64,000 nt of DNA from contig NW_017265138.1 of assembly GCF_001638985.1 (NCBI RefSeq), positions 1,240,001 through 1,304,000 on the forward strand. The letters are read 5' to 3'. This stretch comes from Phycomyces blakesleeanus NRRL 1555(-). Lineage: Eukaryota > Mucoromycota > Mucoromycetes > Mucorales > Phycomycetaceae. The translations under genes and the position numbers were made by a program. Below are positions 1 to 13,200 of this stretch, in pieces. The notes below the pieces were generated by a model. The model was not told the DNA's origin. It did not search any database and worked only from the letters and a program-made list of their open reading frames with translations. The first letter of the stretch is position 1. Each line of letters opens with the position of its first letter.

Positions 1-1306
1 TGCTGGATTCCACAGAGGAGGGATCAATTTTCGAGAGGCCCGAGAAGCAATAGATTGTTTCAGATATCCAGGTGAGGATTCTCTGAGTTCACGCCACCAT
101 AGACCAGAACGTAGTGCCAGGTTTTCCACATGGTATTGCTGCAGTTGTGAGAGTTGGTGCTCAACAACGAGCAATTGCGGAGAGAGGACAGGTAAAAGTG
201 AAGGATCAGTCACTAGCTTTTTGGTGATACCCGCATGTTTTCGATGAAGAAGATCTTCTGCACGAGAGAGAGTAAAGGCACGATGTCAACTAAATGTTCT
301 GGCTACTTTTGCAGTAGTAGCCTTAAGTGCTTCCCATTTGGTGGCATGGGATAGTCCTGGAGCAAAGTTGTGAACGCAACTATGTAGAGATTGGGTGAGG
401 CGTGTACAAAAGAGACAATTATTTGCCAACCAAGGGTGGGAACGCCACAACCCTTTTCCAACCGCATTGACCAACGAGGAAGCATGCGTGGCTGGGGATA
501 ATCGTAATTGAGCAGACAGTAGAAAATGATCAGACCAAGCTGGTTGGACATAAGTAGTTCTACTGTGGTCAAAGTGGATGGAAGAAGCCATATCAGAGGA
601 GACAAACAGATAATCAATACATGATTGGGATAGTCCTCGATGGAAAGTCGAATTGGAAATCTGTCCGGGTGGGGTGATCCCATCAGTAAAGAACTCATTG
701 ATGTACTTGAGCCAGTTGTGAGGCGCCTGCCGAACCCTTGGGGAAGCAGGAGAATAAGTGTAGTTGAAATCACGCAATATGACCGTATGGCATGGAGAGG
801 AAAGGAAATATGGATGGAAGTTGAGTGCAGAGAGAGGACAAGAAGGAGAATTTGTCTTGTCTATTGGGAGGAACATAGATAACTGTAATTACAAAAGGAT
901 CAAATCGATTAGTCACATGAGAGACAGTGCTGGAAATAATGCAGCCACAAGGACTAGTAAACGAGTTGCTAAGAATGATATCAGAGGAGAATGAGATGAG
1001 GCCGCAGTGGACGGACCAGAAGCTAGTTTTGGCCTGAAATTGGGAGTGAAAGGTGTCTTGCAATGTTGAGGTTGCATGCGTTTCTTGAAGTGCAAGCAGA
1101 TCTAGGGAGCGAGTTAGTAGGTATCGAATAAACTGGTTACAAGAAGAAATATCTGCTGTTTTGGCTAGACCGCAACAGTTGATAGTGCCAATGTTCAGTT
1201 TGCATGAGAAGAAGGGTAGAGAGGAAGCCAAAGATAGATAGTCAGAGATTGTAGAAGCAGTATGGGTAGGAGAAATATTAGTATTAGGTTGTACTAAATT
1301 CATCAA
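1..1306 (-). pseudogene. LINE ORF2, N-terminal APE-like endonuclease part
   Basis: This is the amino end of a LINE ORF2 polyprotein. The endonuclease nicks target DNA to prime reverse transcription. Motifs in order: TINCCGL near residue 43, LLALQETHA (catalytic Glu), VIYVPPN, a degraded GDFN motif read as RDFN, SCIDYLFVSSD and WSDHFLLSAQ (the terminal SDH box). The first part (770-1306) and the second part (286-876) are in different frames, so a frameshift lies around 780-870. Past the SDH box the frame continues toward the left edge with one or more stops near 200-290. No reverse transcriptase motif is inside the window. The likely start is the Met at 1306, about 120 bp after the ORF1 stop. 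Confidence 0.75.
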
Positions 1307-1425
1307 ATTAATTATTGGGGCGATCCAAGAGGATCTGCACGCTCATTTGCAGAAAGAGGGTCGTTGTCATTGGAATCGTCAAAGTCTGTCTCCATATCAT
1401 TGGAAGTAGTCTCCTTCTGAATATA

Positions 1426-2718
1426 TCAGGGGTTTTTTAGGCAAGCATTGTGGTTGGAGCACTGATGGCCGAGTAGACCACAGTATTGACAAGGCAAAGG
1501 TAACTTGTGTTCCTTGATGGGGTTAGGATTGTTCAGAGCATTAGGTACTACAAGAGAGGCCTGAGAGCGTGTCACAGATCGCTCTAGAGAACCTTGAATG
1601 CATTTGACACGGCCTGTAGTTGTCGGAACATTGGTGGAAGAGGATGAGGGAAGAGGAGGCACAACGATAGAAGAAGAGGGTGTTGAGGGTTGAGGTGTCT
1701 CTTGTACGACCAGAATCTTACGGCGTTTCTGTGAGGTTACAGAAGATTCATTCTTGCAGGGACAGGACTTGGCTATGTGACCTCCAGCGTTGCATAGGCA
1801 ACACATGGTAGCTTTTTTGAGTAAATCGCAATTGATCAGGGCGTGTTTATCCGAGTGACAGTATCGGCAGAAAGGAGGCATGGCAGCCCATGTTACGAAA
1901 ATACTGACATGGTCAAAGTCAGAGGAGAGGGTACCAGTATCCGAGGAGTAGTCGAGAGGCTGGTAAGACCAGTTCAGTGAATGGGAGAGTTTTACAGAGG
2001 AGTGGGTGGAATTAGGTGGGGATAGCACTAGAACGGCATAGCCACTGCCGGCGTACAGGCCACTGCTACCAGTGACATAGCCACAGTCAACAATCGCGTC
2101 AAATTGGCTGAAGTTGTTGGTCATATCAGCATGGAGCTGAGCCAGTCTGCCATCTTGATGGCCATACTGGTAAGGCAGTCTGGAAAGAGAGATTTTCAAG
2201 ATCTCGGCAGAGAGGGGTAGGGTGGGATAGACAGTAAATGGCACGTCGAAGGAGGGAAGAATGAGGACAGGATCATTCTTAAATCAGTTGTAGTACAGAG
2301 GAGAGACTACAATTTCTGCGTACAGACGATTGTATTTGCAGCAAATTTGATCGGTACCAGCCCACAAATGTTTGTTGCCATTGAAAAAAGTCTGTAAATC
2401 AGAGAGGAACAAAGGCTTTTGTGCGACTGTAAGTGCAGTGATGTCGATGACAACTGAATGGTTGGTGGTGCCTTTCAGGAACGGCCGCATTACTTGTGAG
2501 AAAAAGTTGTCCACTAGAGGAGGAAGTTCGGCACTTGGGGTAAGGTTTCCAGGTTCACCATTGGCCAGGGTGTTGAGTGTACGTTGTGTAGGACCTGCGA
2601 TAAGACTGGAGATCTTGGTGGATCCTCCTAGTACTGTATGTGCCCATGATTTTTTTGCTTGTTAAAAGTTGGTCAGGACTTTAATAGTCCCGTTTGGAGA
2701 ATTAGCGGGAAGAGCCAT
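1426..2718 (-). pseudogene. LINE ORF1 (gag-like) with CCHC zinc knuckles
   Basis: A probable RNA-binding ORF1 protein of about 430 codons. The start is the ATG at 2716-2718, followed by MALPANSPNGTIKV. The frame stays the same throughout but is broken by a TAA about 18 codons in and a TGA near 2285. The C-terminal half has zinc knuckles: CRYCHSDKHALINC, CCLCNAGGHIAKSC and, at the very end, CQYCGLLGHQCSNHNAC. A Ser/Pro/Thr-rich linker separates the second and third. Zinc knuckles in this place are typical of ORF1 in many fungal and animal LINE clades. The two stops mark it as inactive. Confidence 0.7.
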
Positions 2719-3280
2719 GAATATAATAGGATATAAATAAAACCTAAAATCAATAAGTCAGTGGGAATTAAAATATATTACTTAAAAGGAAACTGGAGAT
2801 TTCACTGCAATTCGCAAAAATTGCCAGCTCAATCCCAAGCTGAATCTTCAGCTGAATCCCAGCAGAATCCTCACTTTTTTCTCATAGTGTCATGAAAGTA
2901 GTTATGCTTGTAAAGAAAATATATAAAAATAATGTTAATTCCAAGTTGATTTGTTCAGTTAAATGTAGCAAGAAAATAAGATAAAATCTGTAATTACGTG
3001 AAGTTATCTTTAACAGAATGATACTTTTTTGTTGTACTTATTAATGTTTTGTTCTATGAATAGATAAATCAATTTTTATTCAGTCTTGGCCACCGTCAGA
3101 AAATAGAAAAAAAAATCTAGAATTACAAAGAATTCTGCAATGTTACTACACTGCCAGACAACCAAAATTTTGCTGAGAGCCAACCATTCTTACAACACCC
3201 CATGTCATGTGTAATGGGCGTTTTGATATAATAAGATATTTTTGCACTTTCACTTCCAGGGTCAGGATTCAAACCTTGGC
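2719..3280. other. AT-rich spacer between LINE ORF1 and element X
   Basis: There is no convincing ORF. It may include the LINE 5' untranslated region. A short imperfect repeat of AGCTGAATC occurs around 2825-2875. The last bases before 3281 are TTGGC; they do not match the bases after the other end of element X (CAA at 45981). Confidence 0.4.
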
Positions 3281-6200
3281 CACTATGGCTATAAGAGTGG
3301 CAACTGTTCCCAAAACAAACACATAACTGCTATTTTTCTGATCAAAAGCCAATAATTTCTCTGTAGTTTTTGGTAAGATGGCAATGTCATTAGAAACATT
3401 TTAAAAAAGTAGCATGAAATCTGTTTTTTGTGTTGCTATACGATGTCTCAAATAGTCTAGAAAGTGGTTGTAAGTTGTAATGACTACTTTAAGTATTAAA
3501 GTATACACTTTATTTAATATTAAGAATGTTAAGTTTTATTTGGATTAATGTTTTATGAAATGTATGAACAAAATGAAAACATAACTGCTATTATTATTAT
3601 TTTAAACCAAGATTTTTTTTAAAAAAGATATATCTCTCTTTTTGCTCACTTAACAATTTTATTTTAATTTTAAGTTGCATAATGACATGTGGAACATGTA
3701 GAGAATAAAAAAACATAAGATATATAGCAAATAAAAAAAGATAGAGCATATAGAGAAATAAAAAATAGAAAACATAGAGTATAAAGGAAATAAAAAAACA
3801 ACGTATATAGAAAATAAAAATAATAATATAGAATACACGGGAGATATAGAAAGCATAAAAAATATAAGGTATATAGAACATGTAAAAAATAAAAAATAAA
3901 AAAGTTATAAAATAGAAAGGTTGCCCTTTGTAATGTACATATTATTGTTGAAAACATAATAAGATGCAATTATGTAGAACTGATTTCCATTTGGTGGGTA
4001 TTATATAAGGCCAACTTGATAAAATATATCATCAACACTTATTACTGCATATGTGGGTTGTGTTTGGCTATCTGTTGAGTTGTTTTGTGACCGCTGTTTG
4101 ACAATTGGTACAGATGAGTTGTGTGCAGCCACGTCATGTTTTTTCATTACTTCAATAAAAGCAAGGAAACGAAGAGAGCCAAGTGAATTCTCATGCTGGA
4201 AGAAGAATATTACTGCAACAACAAGTCAGCTGTAAACAATTATGTTACAGTTGCTAAAGTAAATAAATAAAAATAATGTAAGCAACTTTTGATTTTATAT
4301 TGAAAAATTATATATCTACTTTCTGTAAGAACAGATAAACATCACATAATAATTACCATGATCTCTTTCATTTCTACTTTGTCAATACATGCAAGATGAA
4401 TATACAGTCGAATTCATCCATAAACAACCAGCAATAACAATTGTAAAATCACCTATGTCAAAAATCATAAAACTTGATGTTTGTTGATAGTATCTAGTTA
4501 AGGAATTCTTCACACTAGGGCTGCTTACATCTTCCACTAAATCATCGTTCAAATGAGCAAATCAATGAAATGACTCCCACAACTGTGCACCACTAGAATC
4601 ATTAGGAAGATGTATATAACTTTCTCTATCATATGGCTTGGGCTGAATAAGGTCAATTTCGTTCTGGATACGGATGGCTATTTTGACATGGTTATACAAT
4701 GTAAATTGCTCCACAAGAAAACTGGAATTACAGCAGCCCTTGCACTTAGACTTGATCAGCTTGGAAAAGACACCAATTACTCTCTCTATTGATTGAGTGG
4801 AGTAGCATCGAAGTGGACCTAGTTGCTCGATAATAAATGATATATTTACAAAATAGTGCTGCACTGGTCTGAAGATACTACGAGATATAGTCTTGTTCTG
4901 AACTTGTTACAATAGATAGTGGTGCCAGTATTTAAAATGTTTATTTTTGTTATTATTATTATTTTAAAGAAAAAAACTGTAATTAGTTTTGTATATAGTG
5001 ATATAGTGTTAGAGGCATTATGACTTACACATCCATGCCATCTAGCAACTCCGAAGTCAACGTCTATTGCAATGCTAGTGCACAACCTTTGACAAGTGAC
5101 AGCACCACAGTTTTCACAGTCCTGTTTGGTAAGAATGGAACAACAAGAGTGGGAACAATGTACAGAAGAAAGTCAAGCCAATCAACTGCATGAGTATCAT
5201 CAATCTTGAAAAAGATATTATCAAAACTGCCTTGGAATGATACTAGTATATATGGTCTTGAACTTGTGATACAGTTGTCAATTGTCATAAGACTAGTTCT
5301 TGGTATGAAGAATGGGTATTCTGTGGTAGAGATAATATCATCCAGATGGGTATAAAAAAATTTGTTTCCTTGATAAAGAACACAGTGATCACATTGTAAA
5401 TATGCTTTTCAATTCCTCTTGCAACTAAATAAAGTTCATCCAGTGCAAAGAAGGAAGATCTGGAGAAGGTTGACAGCTCACTAAAGATGCTTTATTGGTA
5501 TATTTTTTTTATCTATTACAAGCAGTTATTTAGTACAAGAAATAATCTAATTAAACTGTTATATACTTACAGGATTGCTGGTTTTGAAGTCTTCCAAAGG
5601 TTGCAAAAGAGCAGAACTATCTTCAAAGTACATTCCGTGCCATCTGTTGTCTGGGGCTTTTCCCTTTGTTTTGCAGATTCAGCAACCAAACAAACTGGCA
5701 TGTGAGTCAATGTGTGCCATGTCAGTCACAGCTGGTATGTCACCAGAAGCAAGCAACAAGTTGATCTTGGCATAGCAAACCTCAACTCCATTGTTCTTGA
5801 TCACCAAGCCATGCACCTCAAGATCTTTTATTTCACTGATGATTGGCATCACGAAAGAGTCTAAGTGGGTAGGCTTCTTGGGACCAGGCAAGATTGCTAG
5901 CTGCAAGAGGTATTCATTTGTGTATCTAAGCTTTTTATTAGTAGCTTTTTTTGAAATTAATATATTAATTGATTTATTATCTTATTGATGTGTCAAGATT
6001 GAATACAACAGCATGAACAATGGTGTACAAACTCTTGCCCTTTTTTTGGTTAACGAAACCATTAGTATACAACCCAATGGCCATATCATTGGGATTTGAG
6101 AACAGGCCTTGCTGCACCAACTGCTTGTAACTGTTACCATCGAAAACATTGGTGAACTGACCAGCTACAGATTCCTGGTTTGCCCTGTAACGGAGGAGTT

Positions 6201-6530
6201 ATCTTGTAGCTGTATCAGCCAGCATTTGAGAAAACATATCACTGAATGACATGAGCTTCATACTGACAGATAGTATTTGACTTTGCTCAGGATCAGTCTT
6301 GTATTGCAGTTTGCCATAGTCAACACAAGATTCTTGATTTTCATTAATTTCATACAATTGGTAATCACTAGGACAGGCATTATACTCATGGCCCTTGACA
6401 CTTGACTTGGACTTGAGCAAAGCATCAACAATTTTGCTGTGACTGATCTTAGCCGCAGGTCTAAAAAAAAAGGAATGACATTACTACGTGTTAGAAATTT
6501 GGAATTAAAGTATAAGATAATATAAATATT
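3281..6530 (-). mobile_element. Element X, 3' half (family 1 CACTA-like, diverged)
   Basis: This is the 3' half of a diverged family 1 copy in minus orientation. The terminus at 3281 reads CACTATGGCTATAAG and aligns with the 3' end of A (CACTACGGCGGG at 31115). Alignment to A continues to 6530, where A-left begins directly. The missing 5' part of X is at 27751-31114 and 45704-45980. X joins correctly to 31114 if the A ends are exchanged (TSD ATT). The coding sequence is heavily broken. The AT-rich tract at 3600-3900 is the X version of the transposase 3' untranslated region. Confidence 0.8.
3905..6530 (-). pseudogene. Tnp2-like transposase remnant of element X, C-terminal part
   Basis: Minus-strand fragments match the A transposase in the same order: KSKSSVKGHEYNACPSD (6199-6420), the IGLYTNGFVNQ block near 6050, QLAILPGPKKPTHLDSF (5679-5906), SFQGSFDNIFFKIDD (5064-5288) and YSTQSIERVIGVFSKLIK (4562-4864), then the C-terminal block near 4040-4235 and a stop at about 3905. 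The catalytic Glu block (SIERVIG) and the FALDEL Asp block are kept; the first Asp position is Asn, as in A and Z. Many stops and small indels separate the fragments. The N-terminal zinc-finger exon lies at 30556-31114. Confidence 0.75.
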
Positions 6531-6540
6531 CACTACGGTG

Positions 6541-6785
6541 GAGAAAATAGTAAAATGTTACCACTTTGGTAACATAACTGCCATTTTTTACTTAATAAAA
6601 AATGGCAGTTATGACTCTGTATAAGACCAAAACAGGCACTGTTACCATTTTTTACATAGTAAAAAATGGCAGTTATTTATTATGTAAAAAGCCAAAACAA
6701 GCACTGTTACCATTTTTTTCATAATAAAAAATGGCAGTTATTTATTATGTAAAAAGCCAAAACAGGCACTGTTACCATTTTTCAA
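6541..6785. repeat. Subterminal repeats of A-left, 5' end
   Basis: About three imperfect tandem units of 70-85 bp. Each contains AAAAAATGGCAGTTAT and the motif TGTTACCATTTTT, arranged as small inverted pairs. The same words recur near the 3' end of A (around 13775-14070) and in X and Z. In plant CACTA elements such as En/Spm, subterminal repeats like these are bound by the TNPA protein; a similar role here is inferred. Confidence 0.75.
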
Positions 6786-7793
6786 AAAAAAAATCAAGCG
6801 TCCTTCCTTTCCTCTATTACATTCTTTCTTTTGTTCTATTGCTTTCAATTCTAGCACAACCTCTTGTTTTTCCTTTGCAGCTTTAACAGAATGGTCTGTT
6901 TTTTATTATACAATATTGAATCGGGTTTAATTGAATTGAATCTTTATTTCAATACATGTTTTATTAAATGAAAATGATAATAATAATAGTAATAATGAAA
7001 AAACAATTCCATCGGCCACTCGCAATAAAAAATGGTTCTGTTTAGCTACTGCAAAACGTATGCAGTAAAACACTACTATTCAAATTGTATTTCATATACT
7101 TTGGGTATTCTAATATATCTTAGATAGCACTTATTATTTTTTACCGATTTCTACAAATATACTAATATTAGAGAAAAAACTTAAAATAAATAAATAGATA
7201 TAATATTATTATAATGCTTACCTTTATATAATATGCTTACTTGTTCAGTAAAATAAGCATTTACTCTAAGAATATATATATATATTAAAGAATGTATTAA
7301 TATTTAAGATCTATATATAAGAAAAGCAATAAAACATAAGCACTATAGAAAGTCGTTATCATAGAAGAAGAAAAACTTGAGCAAAGATTCAAGTCATGTA
7401 ACATGAAGCTAATTCGAATCTGATTCATACAACTGGAATGAGCATCTTGTTAGAAAGCTTAACGTGTTTATTCTACTCAATATACTTACATATAATAGAA
7501 CGACTCCCAAGTATAATATATCAGTACAAAAATATTACTATTAATTTTTTTCCCAAAAAAAAGGCTATATACTATTTCCTTTTATATTTGAATGTAGCGG
7601 AATTGTAGATGCTGTACATTAGCTTCAAATTCTTGTAATCACAACATTAGCAATCATATGAAAGAGGTCGATAAATTTTTTATATGAAAGAAAAAAGGAA
7701 TAAAAAACATAAAAAGAAAAATGACGAGATAAGAAAAAAAATTCACTAAAGACAGACTAAAAAAATCAAACTCAGCCAATCACAGCAGCCAAA
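6786..7793. other. A-left region between subterminal repeats and auxiliary gene
   Basis: AT-rich sequence downstream of the auxiliary gene (minus strand). I see no supported gene. It is equally conserved in A-right and recognisable in X and Z, which fits non-coding element sequence or very small exons that I could not define. Confidence 0.4.
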
Positions 7794-8824
7794 CTACGAT
7801 CTTCGGCTTCTCTTGCGAGCAGGCTCGACACTTGCTGTGGGTGGAGGAGACCTACATAAAAGAGTAAGAAGTTTATATTAGCTTTGTATTAACAGTGCAT
7901 GAGAAAAAGCAGCAATGGTAACTTACAGCACATCTGCCATTATGGGCGACTCAACATCACCAGTTTCTGACATATCAGGAGAAGAAAGCGAAGAATCACT
8001 TATGTCTCGCTGTGTCTATAGCATAATAAAAGGAAACGATGTTAATTAAAGTTTACAATATATAGATTTGTTAATTGATAAACTTACTTTGTTCTTCTCT
8101 GCCATTCTTCTCTTGTGCGTCTGGTTGTCGCTCTTGAAGCTTTCCCAAAGAAGGCTTCTTGCACACCACATTCTTTTATATTGGTGGATGTGCAATCCAC
8201 CATTCTTCGCCAACCTCTCCAAATGCATCATGTAGTATTCCCTGTTTTTCTCTGGGATATTCTTCCATTCTTTTGAGGCCGCAGAATAGTCTTTGTCAAT
8301 GATATCATGCTTTACCGTACGGCCTAATGTTTTGAGATGCAGTCTTTTTACTGTCAAATCATGGTCTGAAAGAGGGACTAATGGGGGCAAAGGCTGCCCT
8401 TGTGGAACTTCTTTGCAGCGCGCCTTCCAGTCCTGCTCGTGAAGAATCTGAAGCAACAGATTGTATTTTTGTGCTTCGTTTTTTCCTTTGAACTCACCGC
8501 CAGTATTGATTACTTGCTTACCGAGCTGATCAGGGTACTCTGTGAGCTAGGCTCTTTTCACAGACTCGGCAATGCACTCAAGAGCTACAAAAAATGTATG
8601 ACAATATTAATAAAGTAAATAAACATCTAAGCACAGAATATATATGACTTACAACTCTGCTCAATAATGCTTTGTTGCATTGTAGTTAGATCTTCTGCAC
8701 TGACTGCTGGTGCAAATTGATTGCTGAATTGCCTTTGAAGCTCGCGCAATGCTTGCTTGATTTCAGCAAGATCAACCTCAATCTTTTGAATTGAGTTGAG
8801 GAGAGTTGTGTTAATATCGGACAT
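7794..8824 (-). pseudogene. Auxiliary gene of A-left (possible TNPA analogue), one nonsense codon
   Basis: A multi-exon minus-strand gene starting MSDINTTLLNSIQKIEVDL at 8824. Exon 1 (about 57 codons) is predicted helical or coiled-coil with heptad-like Leu/Ile spacing. After an intron near 8590-8650 comes the main exon (about 8080-8590), containing KGKNEAQKYNLLLQIL, HDLTVKRLHLKTLGRTV, EYYMMHLERLAKNGG and a basic KSDNQTHKRRMAEKNK segment. Two small exons follow, ending in a basic RKRSRRS tail and TAG at 7794-7796. In the main exon an in-frame TAG replaces the Gln codon of A-right (KRAQLTEYP). It is divergent from the transposase gene across 1.4 kb. No known domain recognised; a DNA-binding partner of the transposase is inferred from position and basic tail. 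Confidence 0.65.
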
Positions 8825-10260
8825 GTTTAAGTTTTTTTTTAGCTATAAGCAGTGAGTTGAAAAGAAAAGGTGATAGTTTAGACAAGTAGAATAAGAGCAA
8901 TTTGAGTTTGAGAAAGGCAACGATTTATCACAAGCAATTGATAGCTATTTATATGAAAAAGATACAGACAGATGTACAAACAAAACATATAGAAGAAGGG
9001 ATGCTTATGCACTTGTATGCACCTGTCTGCACCTGTCTACAGTAGCTCATGTGAACAAGATACAGTCTTTTTGTGTCGACACAACAAAACTGTAAGAAAT
9101 ATAAAGATAAAATGAATTAGACTTTAAATCAATATTATATGTATAAATGTTCATACTTTGCACCGTCTACATATTAAACGTTTTAAAGTATATGATATAA
9201 TAATATAACTCTATACATATTGCAGATATAGCATGAAATTTGATTAAAGTTCTCAATGACAAAACCCTGTACCAGTTAAAATTATAACTTTAAATATACT
9301 CTACAGTAGCTATATAACATCTGAGCATCATATAGTTAATTAGCCCCTTTTTATCAACATTAAAGTAAATGTTATGATACTCAAGTTCATATCATACTTA
9401 TTATCATTATCGACTAAAACTTTTGATTGATGCTGTCATCAAAGGTAAAAATAATTTTAACTGTCATTACTATTATTTACCAAGGGGCATTTTTGACTGA
9501 AACCGTACATTTTTGAAAAAGGTGTGCTTTAACTCACATCGGCACTTTCAATTAACACCCCTTTCGATCAGTAGTGCTTATCTTGATGATGTCAGTAAAA
9601 GAGTATCAGACTATAGCCCTCATTATCTATATCTATTTCTTTAAGTTTTATACATAAACAAGAAAATAATGCTATTAGCTAAATATATATTCACTATCTC
9701 AAAAATATTATTAGTACAACACAGATAATATAAATATGTCTTTTCTACCAATGTGTTTAGACAGTACTACTTTTTTTTAACTGTTAATTATTAGAAGGCT
9801 GTTTTTCTTTGCCTTTGGTATTAGAGAGTAATTGATAATTTATTTAAAAAAAAACATAAATTATTTGGTCATTAATTATCCTAAATATACATATACCTCT
9901 TTATAAAGCCCAAAGAATATCTAATCGCTCATAAGTAAAGAGTATGTGTCTGTTTCACCGGTGCTCTTTTAATGGTGCCCCCTTGTCAACCAAGAAGTAT
10001 TTTAACTTACATCATAATTATTAATGAAGAAGAATCTTTCCAACCACGGGAATTATTTACTGACAGGTGTTTCACCTAGCATTGACATTACTGTAATCAT
10101 TGCTATATCATCATTATGAGAGAGAAAAAGAAAAAGAGCCGCAAGCATTTTGGTTAAAAAATAAAGAGTATATAAAGATGTCTTTTACATTTAATAAATA
10201 GCACCAAAATCCTCTTCGCAGCTTTATTTTATATATTACATACGTACCAACCCAACCAAT
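8825..10260. promoter_or_regulatory. Divergent intergenic region of A-left
   Basis: This 1.4-kb AT-rich interval lies between the start codons of the auxiliary gene and the transposase gene, so it should hold both promoters. Visible features are a 10-bp palindrome GTGTCGACAC at about 9075 and three direct copies of a TGCACCTGTCT-like word at about 9008-9043. The minus-strand ORF overlapping the transposase start is not credible as a gene. Confidence 0.4.
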
Positions 10261-13200
10261 ATGTCTTCTTCCAACGCCAGCCAGCAGAGAGATAGAATAT
10301 CTACACAGCAATACCAATGTGATCAATGTGTCTTGTTTTTTGATAACTACCAGAAGCTGCAAAACCACAAGAGAATTCACAGAGGAGATTCAGCAACAAT
10401 GACTGAAATTGACCAGTCTATTCTGGATGATGTTGACATGTACCATGACGAAAATGATACTAGTAATGAAGATGAATCTGTTAGCAATTCAGGTAATGAA
10501 AAGAGCTGTAATTGTATTATTTATTTTCCAATTACTAAATAATGTATTACAGAATATACTATGGAGTCTATGGAGCTTGATAATACTATTTCATATAAGT
10601 GCGCATGTAATTTTGAGGGCAGTGAGGGTGAAGCTCACATTTACGACAGCAGCCAAATCAGTACAAATACTTTTACCAAGGCCGAGTTGATGAGTATTCA
10701 TCTGTCTCAATTGATGCTACAACATAGAATTGCTAGAGCAGCATATAGAGACATTGTTCAATTTATAAACACTGTCATCCGAGACCATGACGATATAATG
10801 ATGGGTAAAATATTATATTTTCTGTTACCTTGTACTTTAATTCCAGATCACTAACATGTAGTGATATCGTTTTTTTTTAGAACCTGGGGCTAAGATCAGT
10901 CATGGCGAAACTGTTGATGCTTTGCTCAAGTCAAAGTCAAGTGTCAAGGGCCATGAGTATGATGTCTGCTCTAGTGGTTGTCGATTGTATGGCATTAATG
11001 ACGACCAGGAATCTTGTGTTGACTGCGGTAAACCGCAATACAAGACTGATCCCGATCAAAGTCAGACACCAGCCGCCAGTATGAAACTTATGTCAGTTGG
11101 GGATATGCTTTCTCAAATGTTGGCAGATCCAGCCACAAGAGAACTCCTCTGTTACAGAGCAAACCGGGAATCTGTAGCTGGTCAGCTAACCAACATTTTT
11201 GATGGTGACAATTACAAGCAGTTGGTGCAGCAGAGCCTGTTCTCCAATCCCAATGATATTGCCATTGGGCTTTATACCAATGGGTTTGTCAATCAAAAGA
11301 AAGGCAAAAACTCATATACCATCATCCATTGCATAATATTCAACCTAGACCCATCCATCAGGTAATTAATTACTTTATTACTATTTATTATTATTATTAT
11401 TACATTTTTTTTAAAAAAAAATTACTAATAAAATACTTAGATATACCAACAAATACCTTTTGCAACTGGCAATCTTGCCTGGCCCCAAGAAGCCAACTCA
11501 TTTGGACTCCTTTCTTATACCCATCATCAATGAATTGCGAGATCTTGAGGCACATGGCTTGGTTGTCAAGCACAATGGAGTGGAGCTTTGCAGATCCAAG
11601 GTCTATCTTCTGCTTGCTTCTGGCGATATTCCAGCTGTAGCTGATATGGCCCACATTGGTTCCCATACAAGTTTATTTGGTTGCCGTTTTTGTGAGACCA
11701 AAGGCAAATGCCCTACTAACAGACGGCATGGCATGTACTTTGATGACATTTCTGCCTGGTTAAGACCTTTGGAAGACTTCAAAGTAGGCAACCCTGTAAG
11801 TATACAAATGTTCAATTAGCCATCTTTTTTTTCATACTAAATAACTGCTTGTAATAGTCCAAGAACATATATCAGCCGAGCGTATATACCCAACTCTCAA
11901 CCTTCTCTGGATCATCATTTTTTGCATTAGATGAACTTCATTTAATTGCAAGAGGGATTGGAAAGCTTGTGTATGACCTGATTACCGTCACCCTCACAAA
12001 GGAAACCAAATTTTATTATACCCATTCAGACAATACCCTCAATACCACCGAATACCCTTTTCATATACAAAGAGCAGACCTTGTAACAATCGGAAACTGT
12101 ATCACCAGCTCACGAAAATATATACCCACCTCATTTCAAGGCAGTTTCGACAACGTATTTGCCAAGATCGATGGTACTTGCGCAGTGGACTGGCTTGACT
12201 TTCTCTTATATCTTGTCCCCACTTTGGTCGTGCCTTATTTACCAAATAGGGCTGTCAAAACAGCTCTATTATCTCTCATGAAAGGTTGCGTGCTTGCCTT
12301 GCAATGGACGTTGACATCAGAATTGTTTGATGAGATGGAGTCGTAAGTTATTATACATCTCATATATTATCATTACAAATAGCTGACTGTTACCATTTTT
12401 TAAATATTAATAATAGATACTTCAAGCACTGGCACTCGTTTTTATACCAACAAGTCCAGAATAATACCCTGTCTCATAGTGTTTTCCAACCAGTGCAACA
12501 TTACCTGGTCCATATACCCTATATCATCAAGCAGCAAGGCCCCCTGCAATGCTACTCCACTCGCTCAATGGAGAGAGTAATTGGTGTCTTCTCGAAATTG
12601 ATAAAGTCCAAATCAAAGGGTGGCCGAAACGCCAGTTTTCTCGTCGAGCTATTTGTGATTCACAATTATACCAGCACGGCAATCAGCATCTGTGATGAAA
12701 TCAACCTCATTCGGCCAAAGCCATATGGAAGAGAGAGCTACATGGACCTTCCTAATGATCCTAGTGGTGCGCAGTTGTGGGAGCCATTTCATCAGTTTGT
12801 TAATTTGAATGATGATTCGGTAGAAGGTGTAGGCGGCCCTAGTGTGAAGGAAGCTTTATTGAAATACTACCGGAGAACAACAGGCTTGACTGGCCACGAG
12901 TTTGGTGACTCTGTTGTTGTTGTAGCTGCACGTCTGTGGATGGACTCGACTGTATATTCCTCATGCATGTACCGAAGAAAGAAAAACGAGACCAGCTGTG
13001 GCAACCATTACGTGATGTTTACTTGCCCCTATAGAAAGTAAGTATAATATTTTTCGATATACAATCAAAAGTTGCTTACATTCTATTTATTTATTTATTT
13101 TAGCAACCGTAATGTAATTGTTCACAGCTGGCTCGTCGGTACAGTACAGTTCTACTTTCAGCATGTAGATTTCTATGGCTTCCCACACTTTCTTGCTTTC

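Larger units (their letters stand above)
1..2718 (-). mobile_element. Non-LTR retrotransposon (LINE), decayed, truncated by window edge
   Basis: Two consecutive minus-strand reading regions have the order expected for a LINE: ORF1 with CCHC zinc knuckles (1426-2718), then ORF2 starting with an APE-type endonuclease (1-1306). The reverse transcriptase that should follow lies beyond position 1. Both ORFs carry stops or a frameshift, so this copy looks dead. Base composition is richer in GC than the CACTA-like elements to its right, consistent with a different source. The 5' end of the element is not defined; I stop it at the ORF1 start codon. Confidence 0.8.

Noticed and set aside
3250..3285. 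tRNA B-box-like word (complement of GGATTCAAACC)
   Set aside because: The T-arm would pair only three bases and there is no A-box or acceptor stem, so no tRNA or SINE can be supported.
3597..3969. Overlapping minus-strand ORFs rich in Phe, Tyr, Ile
   Set aside because: They are translations of a low-complexity ATATAGA/AAATAAA tract in the 3' untranslated region of the X transposase; the same tract occurs in A without conserved frame.
10114..10380. 88-codon minus ORF over the A transposase start
   Set aside because: It is identical in the inverted copy only because the copies are near-identical; it overlaps the zinc-finger exon and has no features.
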